From Cryptomeria japonica (taxonomy: Eukaryota; Streptophyta; Pinopsida; Cupressales; Cupressaceae), in NCBI RefSeq assembly GCF_030272615.1, contig NC_081412.1, forward strand, positions 339,132,870 through 339,196,869: a stretch of DNA of 64,000 bases, read 5' to 3'. Position numbers and translations under genes: made by a program. Below are positions 9,691 through 21,830 of the stretch, one piece after another (within the stretch, counting starts at the first letter, position 1; the number at the start of each line of letters is the position of its first letter). The notes under the pieces were generated by a model. It was given only the letters and a program-made list of their open reading frames with translations, did not search any database and was not told the origin of the DNA.

Positions 9691-12640
9691 CACAACAAGG
9701 TTTCAAGACACAAGTCCCCATTCCAGAGTCGGTAACATCAAAACGCAATTTGTAAGTACATCGTGCTCTTAGAACCTCATTTCGAAGCTTGCACCTCGAA
9801 CGCCCTGGTTTTAGAATATAAAAATTGGTGTTTGGAGGCACAAGAAGGTTTGAAGACGCAATTCCTGATTCTAGAGCGGGTAGTGTCAGAATGCGATTTT
9901 GAAACACATTGTGCTCTTAGAACCTTATTTACCAGCTTGTCCCTCAAAAACATCAGTTTGAGAGCATCAAAATTGGTGTTTGGAGGCACAAGGTTGCAAG
10001 ACGCAAGTTGCGATTTCGGGGCCGGTAGCGTCAAAATGTGATTTTGACGCACATGGTGCTCTTAGAGCCTCGTTTGTGGAGCTTGTCCCTTGAAAGCCCT
10101 GATCTGAAACATCGAAATCAGTGTTTGGAGGCACGACAAGGTTTCAAGAAGCCAGTCCCTTTTCCGGAGCTTGTAGTGTCAAAAATCGATGCAAGCCATG
10201 ATTCTAGAGCCAGTAGCATCAAAATTCAATTTTGATGCACATTGTGCTCTTAGAACCCTGTTTTAGAAATTGTGCCTCAAAAGCCCCAGTTTTGGAGCAT
10301 CAAAATCGATGTTTGAAGTCACAACAAGGTTTCAAGATGCAAGTCTTGATTCTGGAGCCAGTAGCGTCAAAATTTGATTTTGATGCACATCGTACTCTTA
10401 GAACCTTGTTTTGGAGCTTATGCCTCAGAAGCTTTAGTTTGAAAGTATCAAAATTGGTGTTTGGAGGCACAAGAAGCTTTCAAGATGCAATTCCCTATTC
10501 TGGAGCCTGTAGTGTCAAAACATGATTTTGATGCACATCGTGGTTTTAGAACCTTGTTTCGGAGCCTGTGGCTCGAAAGCTCCAGTTTCAAAACATCAAA
10601 ACCAATGTTTAAAGGAACAACAAGGTTTCTAGACACAAGTCCCAATTCTCAAGATGATAGCATCAAAACATGATTTTGACAAACATGGTGTTCTTAGAAC
10701 CTCATTTCGGAGGTTGTGCCTCAAATACCTCATTTTTGGAGCATAAAAATTAGTTTTTGGAGGCACAAAAAAAGTTTCGAGACACAAGTCAAAATTCCAG
10801 AGTTGGTAGCGTCAAAATGCAACTTTTGATGTACATTGTGCTCTTACAACCTTATTTCAGCGCTTGTGCCTTGAAAGCCCTGATTTTGGAACATGAAAAT
10901 CAATATTTGGAGGCACAACAAGATTTCAAGATGCAAGTCCCTATTCCCATACTGCTAGCATCAAAATTCAATTTTGATGCACATCGTTCTGTTAGAACCA
11001 TGTTTCGAAGCTTGTACCTCGAACGCCCCGGTTTCGGAACTTCAAAATTGGTGTTTGGAGGCACAACAAGGTTTCAAGATGCAAGTCCCGATTCCAGAGC
11101 CGGTTGTGTCAAAATAAGATTTTGAAGCACACTATGCTCTTAGAACCTTATTTCGGAGCTAGTCCCTCGAAAGCTCTGGTTTGAGAGCATCAAAATTGGT
11201 GTTTGGAGGCACAAGGTGTTCAAAAGCCCCAATTTTGAAACATCGAAATCAGTGTTTGGAGGCACAACAAGGTTTCAAGAAGCAAGTCCCTTTTCCGGAG
11301 CCTGTAGTGTCAAAATTCCATTTTGACGCACATCATTATCTTAGAAGCTCATTTCGAAGCTTGTGCCAAGAAAGACCCAGTTTTGGATCATCAAAATCAA
11401 TGTTCGGAGGCACAACAAGGTTTCAAGATGCAAGTCTTGATTCTAGAGTCAATTGCATCAAAATCTGATTTTGGCTCACATCGTGCTCTTAGAACCTCAT
11501 TTCGAAGCTTGTGCCCCGAAAGTGTCAGTTTCAGAGCATCAAAATTAGTGTTTTTTGGCACAACAAGGTTTCAAGATGCAAGCCCCGATTCTAGAGCCAG
11601 TAGCATTGAAATTCAATTTTGATGCACATTGTGCTTTTAGAACCCTATTTTAGAAATTGTACCTCAAAAGCCCCAGTTTTGGAACATCAAAATCGATGTT
11701 TGGAGGCACAACAAGGTTTCAAGATGCAATTCTTGATTCTAGAGCCAGTAGCATGAAAATTTGATTTTGACGCACATCGTGCCCTTAGAACCTTGTTTTG
11801 GAGCTTATGCCTCAAAATATTTGGTTTCCAAGCATCAAAATTGGTGTTTGGAGGCACAACAAGCTTTCAAGATGCAAGTCCCTATTCCGGAGCCTGTAGT
11901 GTCAAAACATGATTTTGATGCACATTGTGTTGTTAGAACCCTGTTTCGAAATGTGTGGCTCAAAAGCTCCAGTTTCAAAACATCAAAATCAATGTTTAAA
12001 GGCACAACAAGGTTTCTAGACACAAATCTCGATTCTCAAGCTGTTACCGTCAAAACACAATTTTGACAAACATGGTGTTCTTAGAACCTCATTTCAGAGG
12101 TTGTGCCTCAAAAGCCTCATTTTTGGAGCATAAAAATTAGTGTTTGGAGGCACAGCAAGGTTTCAAGACACAAGTCCCAATTCTAGAGTTGGTAGCATCA
12201 AAACACAATTTGGATGTACATCATGCTCGTAGCTCATTTCGGAGCTTGTGCCTTGAAAGCCCTAATTTTGGAACATGAAAATGTGTGTTTGGAAGCACAA
12301 CAAGGTTTCAAGAAGCAAGTCCCGATTCTAGAGTCAATAGTGTCAAAATCTGATATTGGCACACATCGTGCTCTTAGAACCTCATTTCAAAGCCCCCATT
12401 CTGGAGCCAGTAGTATCAAAATTAAATTTTGATGCACATTGTGGTCTTTGAACCCTGATTTAGAAATTGTGCCTCAAAAGCCCTAGTTTTGGAGCATCAA
12501 AATTGATGTTTGGAAGCACAACAATGTTTCAGGATGCAAGTCCTGATTCAGGAGCCGGTAGCGCCAAAATTTGCTTTTGAAGCACATCATGCTCTTAGAA
12601 CCTTATTTTGGAGCTTATGCCTCAAAATCTTAGAACACGA
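9691..12640 (+). repeat. Plus-arm block Q2
   Basis: An E/H fusion near 9,750-9,790 skips most of E' and is followed by H, I and a complete J. Near 10,185 J joins directly to a G tail, omitting F. A-B-C-D-E'-H follows. An I/J fusion (ACAAGGTGTTC) lies at about 11,211, with GGATCATC F at about 11,387 and TTTTTTGGCAC G at about 11,550. C with TGTTGTTAGAACC is near 11,928. An E monomer with AGCTCATTTCGG lacking AACC (about 12,231) runs straight into an F tail. Around 12,620-12,640 a B monomer is fused to D. Confidence 0.75.
10037..10184 (+). repeat. Satellite monomer class J (complete exemplar)
   Basis: 148 bp. Starts TGTGATTTTGACGCACATGG, then GTGCTCTTAGAGCC, CGTTTGTGGAGC (one base longer than other classes), GAAACATCGAAATCAG, and AAGCCAGTCCCTTTTCCGG. 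Normally J is followed by F; here F and most of G are missing. Confidence 0.78.
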
Positions 12641-13190
12641 TTTTGACAAACATGGTGTTATTAGAACCTCATTTCGGAGGTTGTGACTCAAAAGCCTCCT
12701 CTTTGGAGCATAAAAATTAGTGTTTGGAGGCACGACAAGGTTTCAAGACACAAATCCCAATTCTAGAGTCGGTAGCGTCAAAATGTAATTTTGAAGTACA
12801 TCGTGGTCTTAGAACCTCATTCCAGAGCTTGTGCCTTGAAAGCCCTGATTTTGGAACATAAAATCAGTGTTTGGAGGCACAACAAGGTTTCAAGACGCAA
12901 GTCCTGATTCTAGAGTCAATAGCATCAAAATCTGATTTTAGCGCACATCGTGTTCTTAGAACCTCATTCGAAGCTTGTGCCTCAAAAGCCCCGTTTTCAG
13001 AGCATCAAAATCAATGTTTTGAGGCACAACAAGGTTTCAAGATACAAGCTCCGATTGTAGAGCCAACAGCATCAAAATTCAATTTTGATGCATATTGTGC
13101 TCTTTGTTTCAAGATGCAAGGCCTGATTCTAGAGCCAGTAGCATCAAAATTCAATTTTGATGCACATTGTGCTCTTAGAACCCTGTTTTA
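12641..13190 (+). repeat. Short mixed stretch D-E-G-A with partial copies
   Basis: D at about 12,641, E at about 12,785, then an E/F fusion whose tail reads GATTCTAGAGTCAATAGC, then G and a partial A. The boundary region of A is duplicated here (see the 72-bp duplication at 13,061-13,204). Confidence 0.7.
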
Positions 13191-13204
13191 GAAATTGTGC
13201 CTCA
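13061..13204 (+). repeat. 72-bp local tandem duplication at the G/A boundary
   Basis: The segment starting AGCCAACAGCATC at 13,061 recurs as AGCCAGTAGCATC at 13,133. Both copies include the GCATCAAAATT-C-AATTTTGATGC palindrome. The first copy stops at GTGCTCTTTG and re-enters the G tail, so half a monomer (72 bp) was duplicated. Confidence 0.8.
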
Positions 13205-16200
13205 AAAGCCCAGTTTTGGAGCATCAAAATCGATATTTGGAGGAACAACAAGCTTTCAAGATGCAAGTCTTGATTCTGGAGCCGATAGCGTCAAAATTTT
13301 ATATTGACGCACATCGTGCTCTTAGAACCTTGTTTTAGAGGTTATGCCTCAAAATCTTTGGTTTCGAAGCTTTGAAATTGGTGTTTGGAGGCAGAACAAG
13401 CTTTCAAGACACAAGTCCCTATTTCAGAGCCTGTAGTGTCAAAACGTTATTTTGAGGCACATCATACTCTTAAAACCTCATTTCGGAGCGTGTGGCTTGA
13501 AAGTTCCAGTTTCAAAACATCAAAATCGATGTTTAAAGGCACAACAAGGTTTCAAGACACAAGTCCCGATTCTCAAGCCAATAGCATCTAAACATGATTT
13601 TGACAAACATGGTGTTCTTAGAACCTGATTTCAGAGGTTGTGCCTCAAAATCCTCGTTTTTGGATCATTAAAATGGATGTTTGGAGGCACAAGAAGGTTT
13701 GAAGATGCAAGTCCTGATTCTGGAGCCGGTAGCGTCAAAATTTGATTTTGATGCACATCTTGTTCTTAGAACCTTGTTTTGGAGCTTATGCCTCAAAATC
13801 TTCAGTTTCGAAGCATCAAAATTGGTGTTTGGGGGTACAACATGCTTTCAAGATGCAAGTCCCTATTCCAGAGCCTGTAGTGTCAAAACGTGATTTTGAT
13901 GCACATCGTGCTCTTAGAACATTGTTTGAGGGTGTGTGGCTCGAAAGCTCCCGTTTCAAAAACATCAAAATCAATGTTAAAAGGCACAACAAGGTTTCAA
14001 GCTGATAGCATCAAAACATGATTTTGACAAACATGGTGTTCTTAGAACGTCATTTCAGAGGTTGTGCTTGAAAAGCCTCGTTTTTGGAGCATAAAAATTA
14101 GTATTTGGAGGCACAACAAGGTTTCAAGAAACAAGTCCCAATTCCAGAGTCGGGAGCGTCAAAACGCAATTTTTATAAACATCGTGCTCTTAGGACCTCA
14201 TTTCGGAGCTTTTGCCTTGAAAGCCCTAATTTTGGAACATCAAAATCAATGTTTTGAGGCATAACAATTTTTCAAGAAGCAAGTCCCTATTCTGGAGCCT
14301 GTAGCGTCAAAATTCTATTTTGACGCACATCATTCTCTTAGAAGATCATTTCAGAGCTTGTGCCTCAAAAGACGTAGTTTTGGAGCATCAAAATTAATGT
14401 TTGGAGGCACAACCAAGTTTCAAGATTCAAGTGTCGATTCTAATGTCAATAGCATCAAAATCTGATTTTGGTGCACATCGTGCTCTTGGAACCTCATTTC
14501 GAAGCTTGTGCTTTGAAAGCCCCGGTTTCAGAGCATAAAAAACAATGTTTTGAGGCACAACAAAGTTTCAAGATGTAATCCCCGATTCTAGAGCCAGTAG
14601 CATCAAAATTGCATCAAAATTTAATTTTGATGCACATTGTGCTCTTAGAACCCTGTTTTAGAAATTGTGCCTCAAAAGCCCCAGTTTTGGAGCATCAAAA
14701 TCAATATTTGGAGGAACAACAAGTTTTCAAGATGCAAGTCTTGATTCTGGAGCCGGTAGCGTCAAAATTTTATATTGACGCACATCGTGCTCTTAGAACC
14801 TTGTTTTAGAGGTTATGCCTCAAAATCTCTGGTTTCAAAGCTTCGAAATTGGTGTTTGGAGGCAGAACAAGCTTTCAAGACACAAGTCCCTATTTTAGAG
14901 CCTGTAGTGTCAAAACGTTATTTTGAGGCACATCATGTTCTTAAAACCTCATTTCGGAGCATGTGGCTTGAAAGCTCCAGTTTCAAAACATCAAAATCAA
15001 TGTTTAAAGGCACAACAAGGTTTCAAGACACAAGTCCCGATTCTCAAGCCGATAGCATCTAAACACGATTTTGACAAACATGGTGTTCTTAGAACCTGAT
15101 TTCAGAGGTTGTGCCTCAAAATCCTCATTTTTGGAGCATCAAAATTAGTGTTTTGAGGCAAAACAAGGTTTCAAGGTACAAGTCCCGATTCTAGAGATAG
15201 TAGCATCTAAATTAAATTTTGATGCACATCGTGCTCTTAGAACCCTGTGTTATAAATTGTGTCTCAAAAGCCCCAATTTTGGATCATTAAAATGGATGTT
15301 TTTAGGCACAACAAGGTTTGAAGATGCAAGTCCTGATTCTGGAGCCGGGTAGCGTCAAAATTTGATTTTGATGCACATCCTGTTCTTAGAACCTTGTTTT
15401 GGAGCTTATGCCTCAAAATCTTCAGTTTCGAAGCATCAAAATTGGTGTTTGGAGGTACAACAAGCTTTCAAGATGCAAGTCCCTATTCCAGAGCCTGTAG
15501 TGTCAACACGTGATTTTGATGCACATCGTGCTCTTAGAACATCGTTTGAGAGCGTGTGGCTCGAAAGCTCCCATTTCAAAAACATCAAAATCAATGTTAA
15601 AAGGCACAACAAGGTTTCAAGACACAAGTCCCGATTCTCAAGCTGATAGCGTCAAAACATGATTTTGACAAACATGGTGTTCTTAGAACCTCATTTCAGA
15701 GGTTTTGTTTCAAAAGCCTCATTTTTGGAGCATAAAAATTAGTATTTGGAGGCACAACAAGGTTTCAAGAAACAAGTCCCAATTCTAGAGTTGGTAGTGT
15801 CAAAACGCAATTTTTATAAACATCGTGCTCTTAGGACCTCATTTCATAGCTTGTGCCTTGAAAGCCCTAATTTTGGAACATCAAAATCAATGTTTTGAGG
15901 CATAACAAGTTTTCAAGAAGTAAATCCCTATTCTCGAGCCTGTAGCATCAAAATTCCATTTTGACGCACATCATTCTCTTAGAAGATCATTTCGGAGCTT
16001 GTGCCTCGAAAGACGTAGTTTTGGATCATCAAAATTAATGTTTGGAGGCACAACCAGGTTTCAAGATTCAAGTCTCGATTCTAGTGTCAATAGCATCAAA
16101 ATCTGATTTTGGCGCACATCGTGCTCTTGGAACCTCATTTCGAAGCTTGTGCCTCGAAAGCCCTGGTTTCAGAGCATCAAAACCAATGTTTTGAGGCACA

Positions 16201-16300
16201 ACAAGGTTTCAAGATGCAAGCCTCGATTCTAGAGCCAGTAGCATCAAAATTGAATTTTGATGCACATTATGCTCTTAGAACCCTGTTTTAGAAATTGTGC
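13205..16300 (+). repeat. Tandem pair of R-type blocks (R2, R3)
   Basis: The rare B monomer TTTTAGAGGTTATGCC starts at about 13,333 and again at about 14,805, 1,472 bp apart. Downstream landmarks repeat at offsets growing to about 1,640 bp: the TTCAGTTTCGAAGC B (13,801 and 15,421), the AAGAAACAAGTCCCAATTC D (14,128 and 15,768), and the ACAACCAAG/ACAACCAGG F (about 14,410 and 16,051). The extra 150 bp or so is one monomer near 15,130-15,280 present only in the second copy. A third relative is at 33,951-35,510. Confidence 0.8.
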
Positions 16301-18167
16301 CTTGAAAGCCCCAATTTTGGAGCATCAAAATCAATGTTTGGAGGCACAACAAAGCTTCAAGATGCAAGTCCTGATTCTGGAGCTGGTAGCGCCAACATTT
16401 GATTTTGATGCACATCGTGCTCTTAGAAACTTGTTTTGGAGCTTATACCTCAAAATCTTTGGTTGTGAAGCACCAAAATTGGTTTTTGGAGGCACAACAA
16501 ACTTACAAGACGCAAGTCCCTATTCCAGAGCCTGTAGTATCAAAACATGATTTTGATGCACATCGTGCTCTTAGAACCTCATTTCGGAGCATGTGGCTCG
16601 AAAGCTCTTGTTTCAAAACATCAAAATCAATGTTTTAAGGAACAACAAGGTTTCAAGACACAAGTCCTGATTCTCAAGCTGATAGCGTCAAAATACGATT
16701 TTGACAAACCTGGTGTTCTTAGAATCTCATTTCGGAGGTTGTGCCTCAAAATCCTCATTTTTGGAGCATAAAAATTAGTGTTTAGAGGCACAACAAGGTT
16801 TCAAGACACAAGTCCCAATTCCAGACTCGGTAGCGTCAAAATGCAATTTTGATGTACATCGTGCTCTTAGAACCTCATTTCGGAACTTGTGCCTTTAAAG
16901 CCCTGATTTTGGAACATCAAAATCAGTGTTTGGAGGCACAACAAGGTTTCAAGAAGCAAGTCCCTATTCCGGAGCTTGTAGCATCAAAATTCCATTTTGA
17001 CACACATCATTCTCTTAGAAGCTCATTTCGGAGCCTGTGCCTCGAAAGACCTAGTTTTCAAGCATCAAAATCAATGTTTGGAGGCAGAACAAGGTTTCAA
17101 GATGCAAGTCCCGATTTTAGAGTCAAGATTGTCAAAATCTGATTTTGGCGCACATCGTGCTCTTAGAATCTCATTTCAAAACTTATGCCTCGAAAGCCCT
17201 CGTTTTGGAGCATCAAAATCATTGTTTTGAGGCACAACAAGGTTTCAAGATGCAACACCCGATTCTAGAGCCAGTAGTGTCAAAATGTGATTTTGCTGCA
17301 CATTTTGCTCTTAGAACCTCTTTTCGAAGCAAGTCCCTATTCCGGAGCATGTAGCGTCAAAATTCCATTTTGACACACATCATTCTCTTAGAAGCTCATT
17401 TTGAAGCTTGTGCCTCAAAGACGCAGTTTTGGAGCGTCAAAATCAATGTTAGGAGGCACAAATAAGTTTCAAGATGCAAGTCCTGATTATAGAGCCAGTA
17501 GCGTCAAAATTTGATTTTGATGCACATCGTGCTCTTAGAACCTTGTTTTAGAGCTTATGCCTCAAAATCTTTGGTTTCCAAGCATCAAAATTGGTGTTTG
17601 GAGGCACAACAAGCTTTCAAGATGCAAGTCCCTATTCCGGAGCCTGTAGTGTCAAAACTTGATTTTGATGCACATCGTGCTCTTAGAACCTCATTTCGGA
17701 GCGTGTGGCTTGAAAGCTCAAGTTTCAAAACATCAAAATCAATGTTTAAAGGCACAACAAGGTTTCAAGACACAACTCCCAATTCTCAAGCTGATAATGT
17801 CAAAACACGATTTTGACAAACATGGTGTTCTTAGAACCCCATTTTGGAGGTTGTGCCTCAAAAGCCTCCTTTTTGGAGCATAAAAACTAGTGTTTGGAGG
17901 CACAACAAGGTTTCAGGACACAAGTCCCAATTCCAGACTCGGTAGCATGAAATTGCAATTTTGATGTACATTGTCCTCTTAGAACCTCATTTCGGAGCTT
18001 GTGCCTTGAAAACCCTGATTTTGGAACATCAAAATCAATCTTTTGAGGCACAACAAGGTTTCAAGAAGCAAGTCCCTATTCCGGAGCTTGTAGCATCAAA
18101 ATTCCATTTTGACACACATCATTCTCTTAGAAGCTCATTTCGGAGCCTGTGCCTCGAAAGACCTAGT
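16301..18167 (+). repeat. Plus-arm block S3
   Basis: Contains the S-type B with AACAAACTTACAAGACGC (about 16,497), D, E, and F with GGCAGAACAAGG (about 17,084), then G with CAAAATCATTG. Near 17,320 a C monomer breaks off (CCTCTTTTCGAAGC) into an E tail. An F monomer with ACAAATAAG (about 17,460) matches the ACAAATGGG monomer near 2,155. B-C-D-E-F follow up to the micro-inversion. Confidence 0.75.
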
Positions 18168-18230
18168 TTGCATTTTGATGCTACCGACTCTGGAATGAGG
18201 TTCCAAAATGAGGTTCTAAGAACACCATGA
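18168..18230 (-). repeat. Micro-inverted satellite fragment
   Basis: About 63 bp inside the plus arm read on the minus strand. They comprise the D/E boundary (TTGCATTTTGATGCTACCG) and a D start (GAGGTTCTAAGAACACCATG). The upstream F monomer stops at GACCTAGTT and plus-strand sequence resumes with GGTTTCAAGACACAAG. It is the only minus-oriented fragment I found before 38,990. Confidence 0.85.
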
Positions 18231-18280
18231 GGTTTCAAGACACAAGTCCCCATTCCAGAGTCGGTAGCATCAAAATGCAA
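18168..18280. repeat. 30-bp perfect inverted repeat (foldback)
   Basis: The arms at 18,168-18,197 and 18,251-18,280 are exact reverse complements over 30 bases, separated by a 53-nt loop. The left arm is the micro-inverted fragment; the right arm is the normal D/E boundary. It could form a long hairpin. A replication template switch would explain it. Confidence 0.9.
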
Positions 18281-21200
18281 TTTTGAAGTACATTGTGCTC
18301 TTAGAACCTCATTCCGAAGCTTTTGCCTTGAAACCCATGATTTTGGAACATAGAAATCATTGTTTGGAGGCACAACAAGGTTTCAAGATGCAAGTCCCAA
18401 TTCTCGTGCTAGTAGCATCAAAATTTGATTTTGATGCACATCGTTCTCTTAGAACCTTGTTTCGAAGCTTGTGCCTCGAAAGCCCTGATTTGAAACATCA
18501 AAATTAGTGTTTGGAGGCACAACAAGGTTTCAAGAAGCAAGTCCCTTTTCCGGAGCCTGTAGTGTCAAAAATCAATTTTGACGCACATCGTTCTCTTAAA
18601 AGCTCATTTTGGAGCCTGTGCCTTTAAAGACCCAGTTTTGGAGTATCAAAATCAATGTTTGGAGGCACAACAAGGTTTCAAGATGCAAGCCCTGATTCTA
18701 GAGCTAGTAGCATCAAAATTCAATTTTGATGCACATTGTTCTCTTAGAACCCTATTTTAGAAATTGTGCCTCAAAAGCCCTAGTTTTTTAGCATCAAAAT
18801 CGATATTTGGAGGCACAAGGTTTCAAGACACAAGTCCCAATTCCAGAGTCGGTAGCGTCAAAATACAATTTTGATTTTCATCATGCTCTTAAAACCTCAT
18901 TTCAGAGCTTGTGCCTTGAAAGCCCTGATTTTGGCGAACATGAAAATCAATGTTTGGAGGCACAACAAGGTTTCAAGATGCAAGTCCTGATTTTGGATCC
19001 TGTAGCGTTAAAGTTTGATTTTGACGCACATCGTGCTCTTAGAACCTTGTTTTGGAGCTTATGCCTCAAAATCTTCTGTTTCAAAGCATCAAAATTGGTT
19101 TTTGGAGGCACAACAAGCTTACAAGACGCAAGTCCCTATTCCAGAGCCTGTAGTATCAAAAAATGATTTTTATGCACATCGTGTTCTTAGAACCTCATTT
19201 TGGAGCATGAGGCTCGAAAGCTCCAGTTTCAAAACATCAAAATCAATGTTTAAAGGCACAACAAGGTTTCAAGACACAAGTCTCGATTCTCTAGCGGATA
19301 GCGTCAAAACAGGATTTTGACAAACATGGTGTTCTTATAACCTCATTTCGGAGGTTGTGCCTCAAAAGCCTCATTTTGGGAGCATAAAAATTAGTGTTTG
19401 GAGGCAGAACAAGGTTTCAAGACACAAGTCCCAATTCGAGAGTCGGTAGCATCAAAATGCAATTTTTATGTACATCATACTCTTAGAGCCTCATTTCTGA
19501 GCTTGTGGCTTGAAAGCCTTGATTTTGGAACATAGAAATTGTTGTTTGGAGGCACAACATGGTTTCAAGATGCAAATCCCAATTCTCATACTGGTAGCAT
19601 GAAAATTTGATTTTGATGCACATCGTTCTCTTAGAACCTTGTTTCGAAGCTTGCACCTTGAACGCCCCGATTTCAAAACATCAAAATTGGTAAGGTTTCA
19701 AGACGCAAGTCCCAATTCCAGAGCCGGTAGCGTCAAAACACAATTTTTGATGTACATCATGCTCTTAGAACCTCATTTTGGCACTTGTGCCTTGAAAGCC
19801 CTGATTTTGGAACATAGAAATTGTTGTTTGGAGGCACAACAAGATTTCAAGATGCAAGTCCCGATTCCCATACTGCTAGCATCAAAATTCAATTTTGATG
19901 CACATCGTTCTCTTAGAACCTTGTTTCGAAGCTTGCACCTCGAACGCCCCTGTTTCGGAACTTCAAAATTGGTGTTTGGAGGCACAACAAGGTTTCAAGA
20001 TGCAAGTCCCGATTCGAGAGCCGGTAGTGTCAAAATAAGATTTTGAAGCACACTGTGCTCTTGGAACCTTATTTCAGAGCTTGTCCTTTGAAAGCCCGGT
20101 TTGAGAGCATCAAAATTAATGTTTGGAGGCACAAGGTGTTCGAAAGCCCCAGTTTTGAAACATTGAAATTAGTGTTTGGAGGCACAGCAAGGTTTCAGGA
20201 AGCAAGTCCCTTTTCCGGAGCCTGTAGTGTCAAAATTCCATTTTAACGCACATCTTTATCTTAGAAGCTAATTTCGGAGGCTGTGCCTCGAAAGACCCTG
20301 TTTTGGATCATCAAAATCAATGTTCGGAGTCACAACAAGGTTTAAAGATGCAAGTCCCGATTCCAGAGTCAATAGCATCAAAATCTGAAACATCGTGCTC
20401 TTAGAACCTCATTTCGAAGCTTGTGCACCGAAAGTGCCAGTTTCAGAGCATCAAAATCAGTGGTTTTTGGTAGAAGAAGGTTTCAAGATGCAAGCCTTGA
20501 TTCTAGAGCCAGTAGCATCGAAATTCAATTTTGATGTACATTGTGCTTTTAGAACCCTATTCTAGAAATTGTGCCTCAAAAGCCCCAGTTTTGCAACATC
20601 AAAATCGATCTTTGGAGGCACAACAAGGTTTCAAGATGCAAGTCTTGATTCTAGAGCCGGTAGCATCAAAATTTGATTTTGATGCACATCGTGCCCTTAG
20701 AACCTTATTTTGGAGCTTATGCCTCAAAATATTTGGTTTCGAAGTATCAAAATTGGTGTTTGGAGGCACAACAAGCTTTCAAGATGCAAGTCCCTATTCC
20801 GGAGCCTGTAGTGTCAAAACATGATTTTGATGCACATCGTGTTGTTAGAACCCCATTTCGAAACATGTGGCTCGAAAGCTCCAGTTTCAAAACATCAAAA
20901 TCAATGTCTAAAGGCACAACAAGGTTTCTAGACACAAATCTCAATTCTCTAGCTGATAGCATCAAAAGACAATTTTGACAAACATGGTGTTCTTAGATCC
21001 TCATTTTGGGAGCATAAAAAATAGTGTTTGGAGGCACAACAAGGTTTCAAGACACAAGTCCCAATTCCAGAGTTGGTAGAGTCAAAACAAAATTTTGATG
21101 TACATCGTGCTCTTAGCTCATTTTGGAGCTTGTGCCTTGAAAGCCCTAATTTTGGAAGCACAACAAGGTTTCAACAAGCAAGTCCTGATTCTAGAGTCAA

Positions 21201-21830
21201 TAGTGTCAAAATATTTTTTTGGCACACATCGTGCTCTTAGAACCTCATTTCGAAGTTTGTGGCTCGAAAACCCTGGTTTTGGAGCATCAAAATCACTTTT
21301 TTGAGGCACAACAATGTTTCAAGATGCAAGCCCCAATTCTTGAGCCACTAGTATCTAATTTTAATTTTGATGCACATTGTGCTCTTAGAACCCTGATTTA
21401 GAAATTGTGCCTCAAAAGCCCTAGTTTTGGAGCATCAAAATTGATGTTTGGAAGCACAACAAGATTTCAAGATGCAAGTCCTGATTCAAGAGGTGGCAGC
21501 GACAAAATTTGATTTTGACGAACATCATGCTCTTAGAACCTTGTTTTAGAGCTTATGCCTCAAAATCTTCGGTTTCGAAGTGTCAAAATTAATGTTTGGA
21601 GGCACAACAAGCTTTCCAGACACAAGTCGCTATTCCGGAGCCTGTAGTGTCAAAACGTGATTTTGATGCAAATCGTGCTCTTAGAACCTCGTTTCGGAGC
21701 GTGTGGCTCAAAAACTCAAGTTTCAAAACATCAAAATCAATGTTTAAAGGCACAACAAGGTTTCAAGACACAAGTCCTGATTCTCAAATTGATAGCGTCA
21801 AAATAGGATTTTGACAAACATTGTGTTCTC
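18231..21830 (+). repeat. Plus-arm block Q3
   Basis: E', a partial H, F and A-B-C-D lead to E'-H at about 19,500-19,690 and a second E'-H at 19,750-20,040. An I/J fusion (ACAAGGTGTTCGAAAG) lies at about 20,132. GGATCATC F, TTTTTGGTAG G, and C with TGTTGTTAGAACC (about 20,842) follow. A D with a 30-40 bp deletion is near 21,000, an E with TTAGCTCATTTTGG near 21,113 is fused to an F tail, and B with TTTCCAGACAC is near 21,611. Matches block Q1 at an offset of about 14.5-14.8 kb. Confidence 0.78.
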
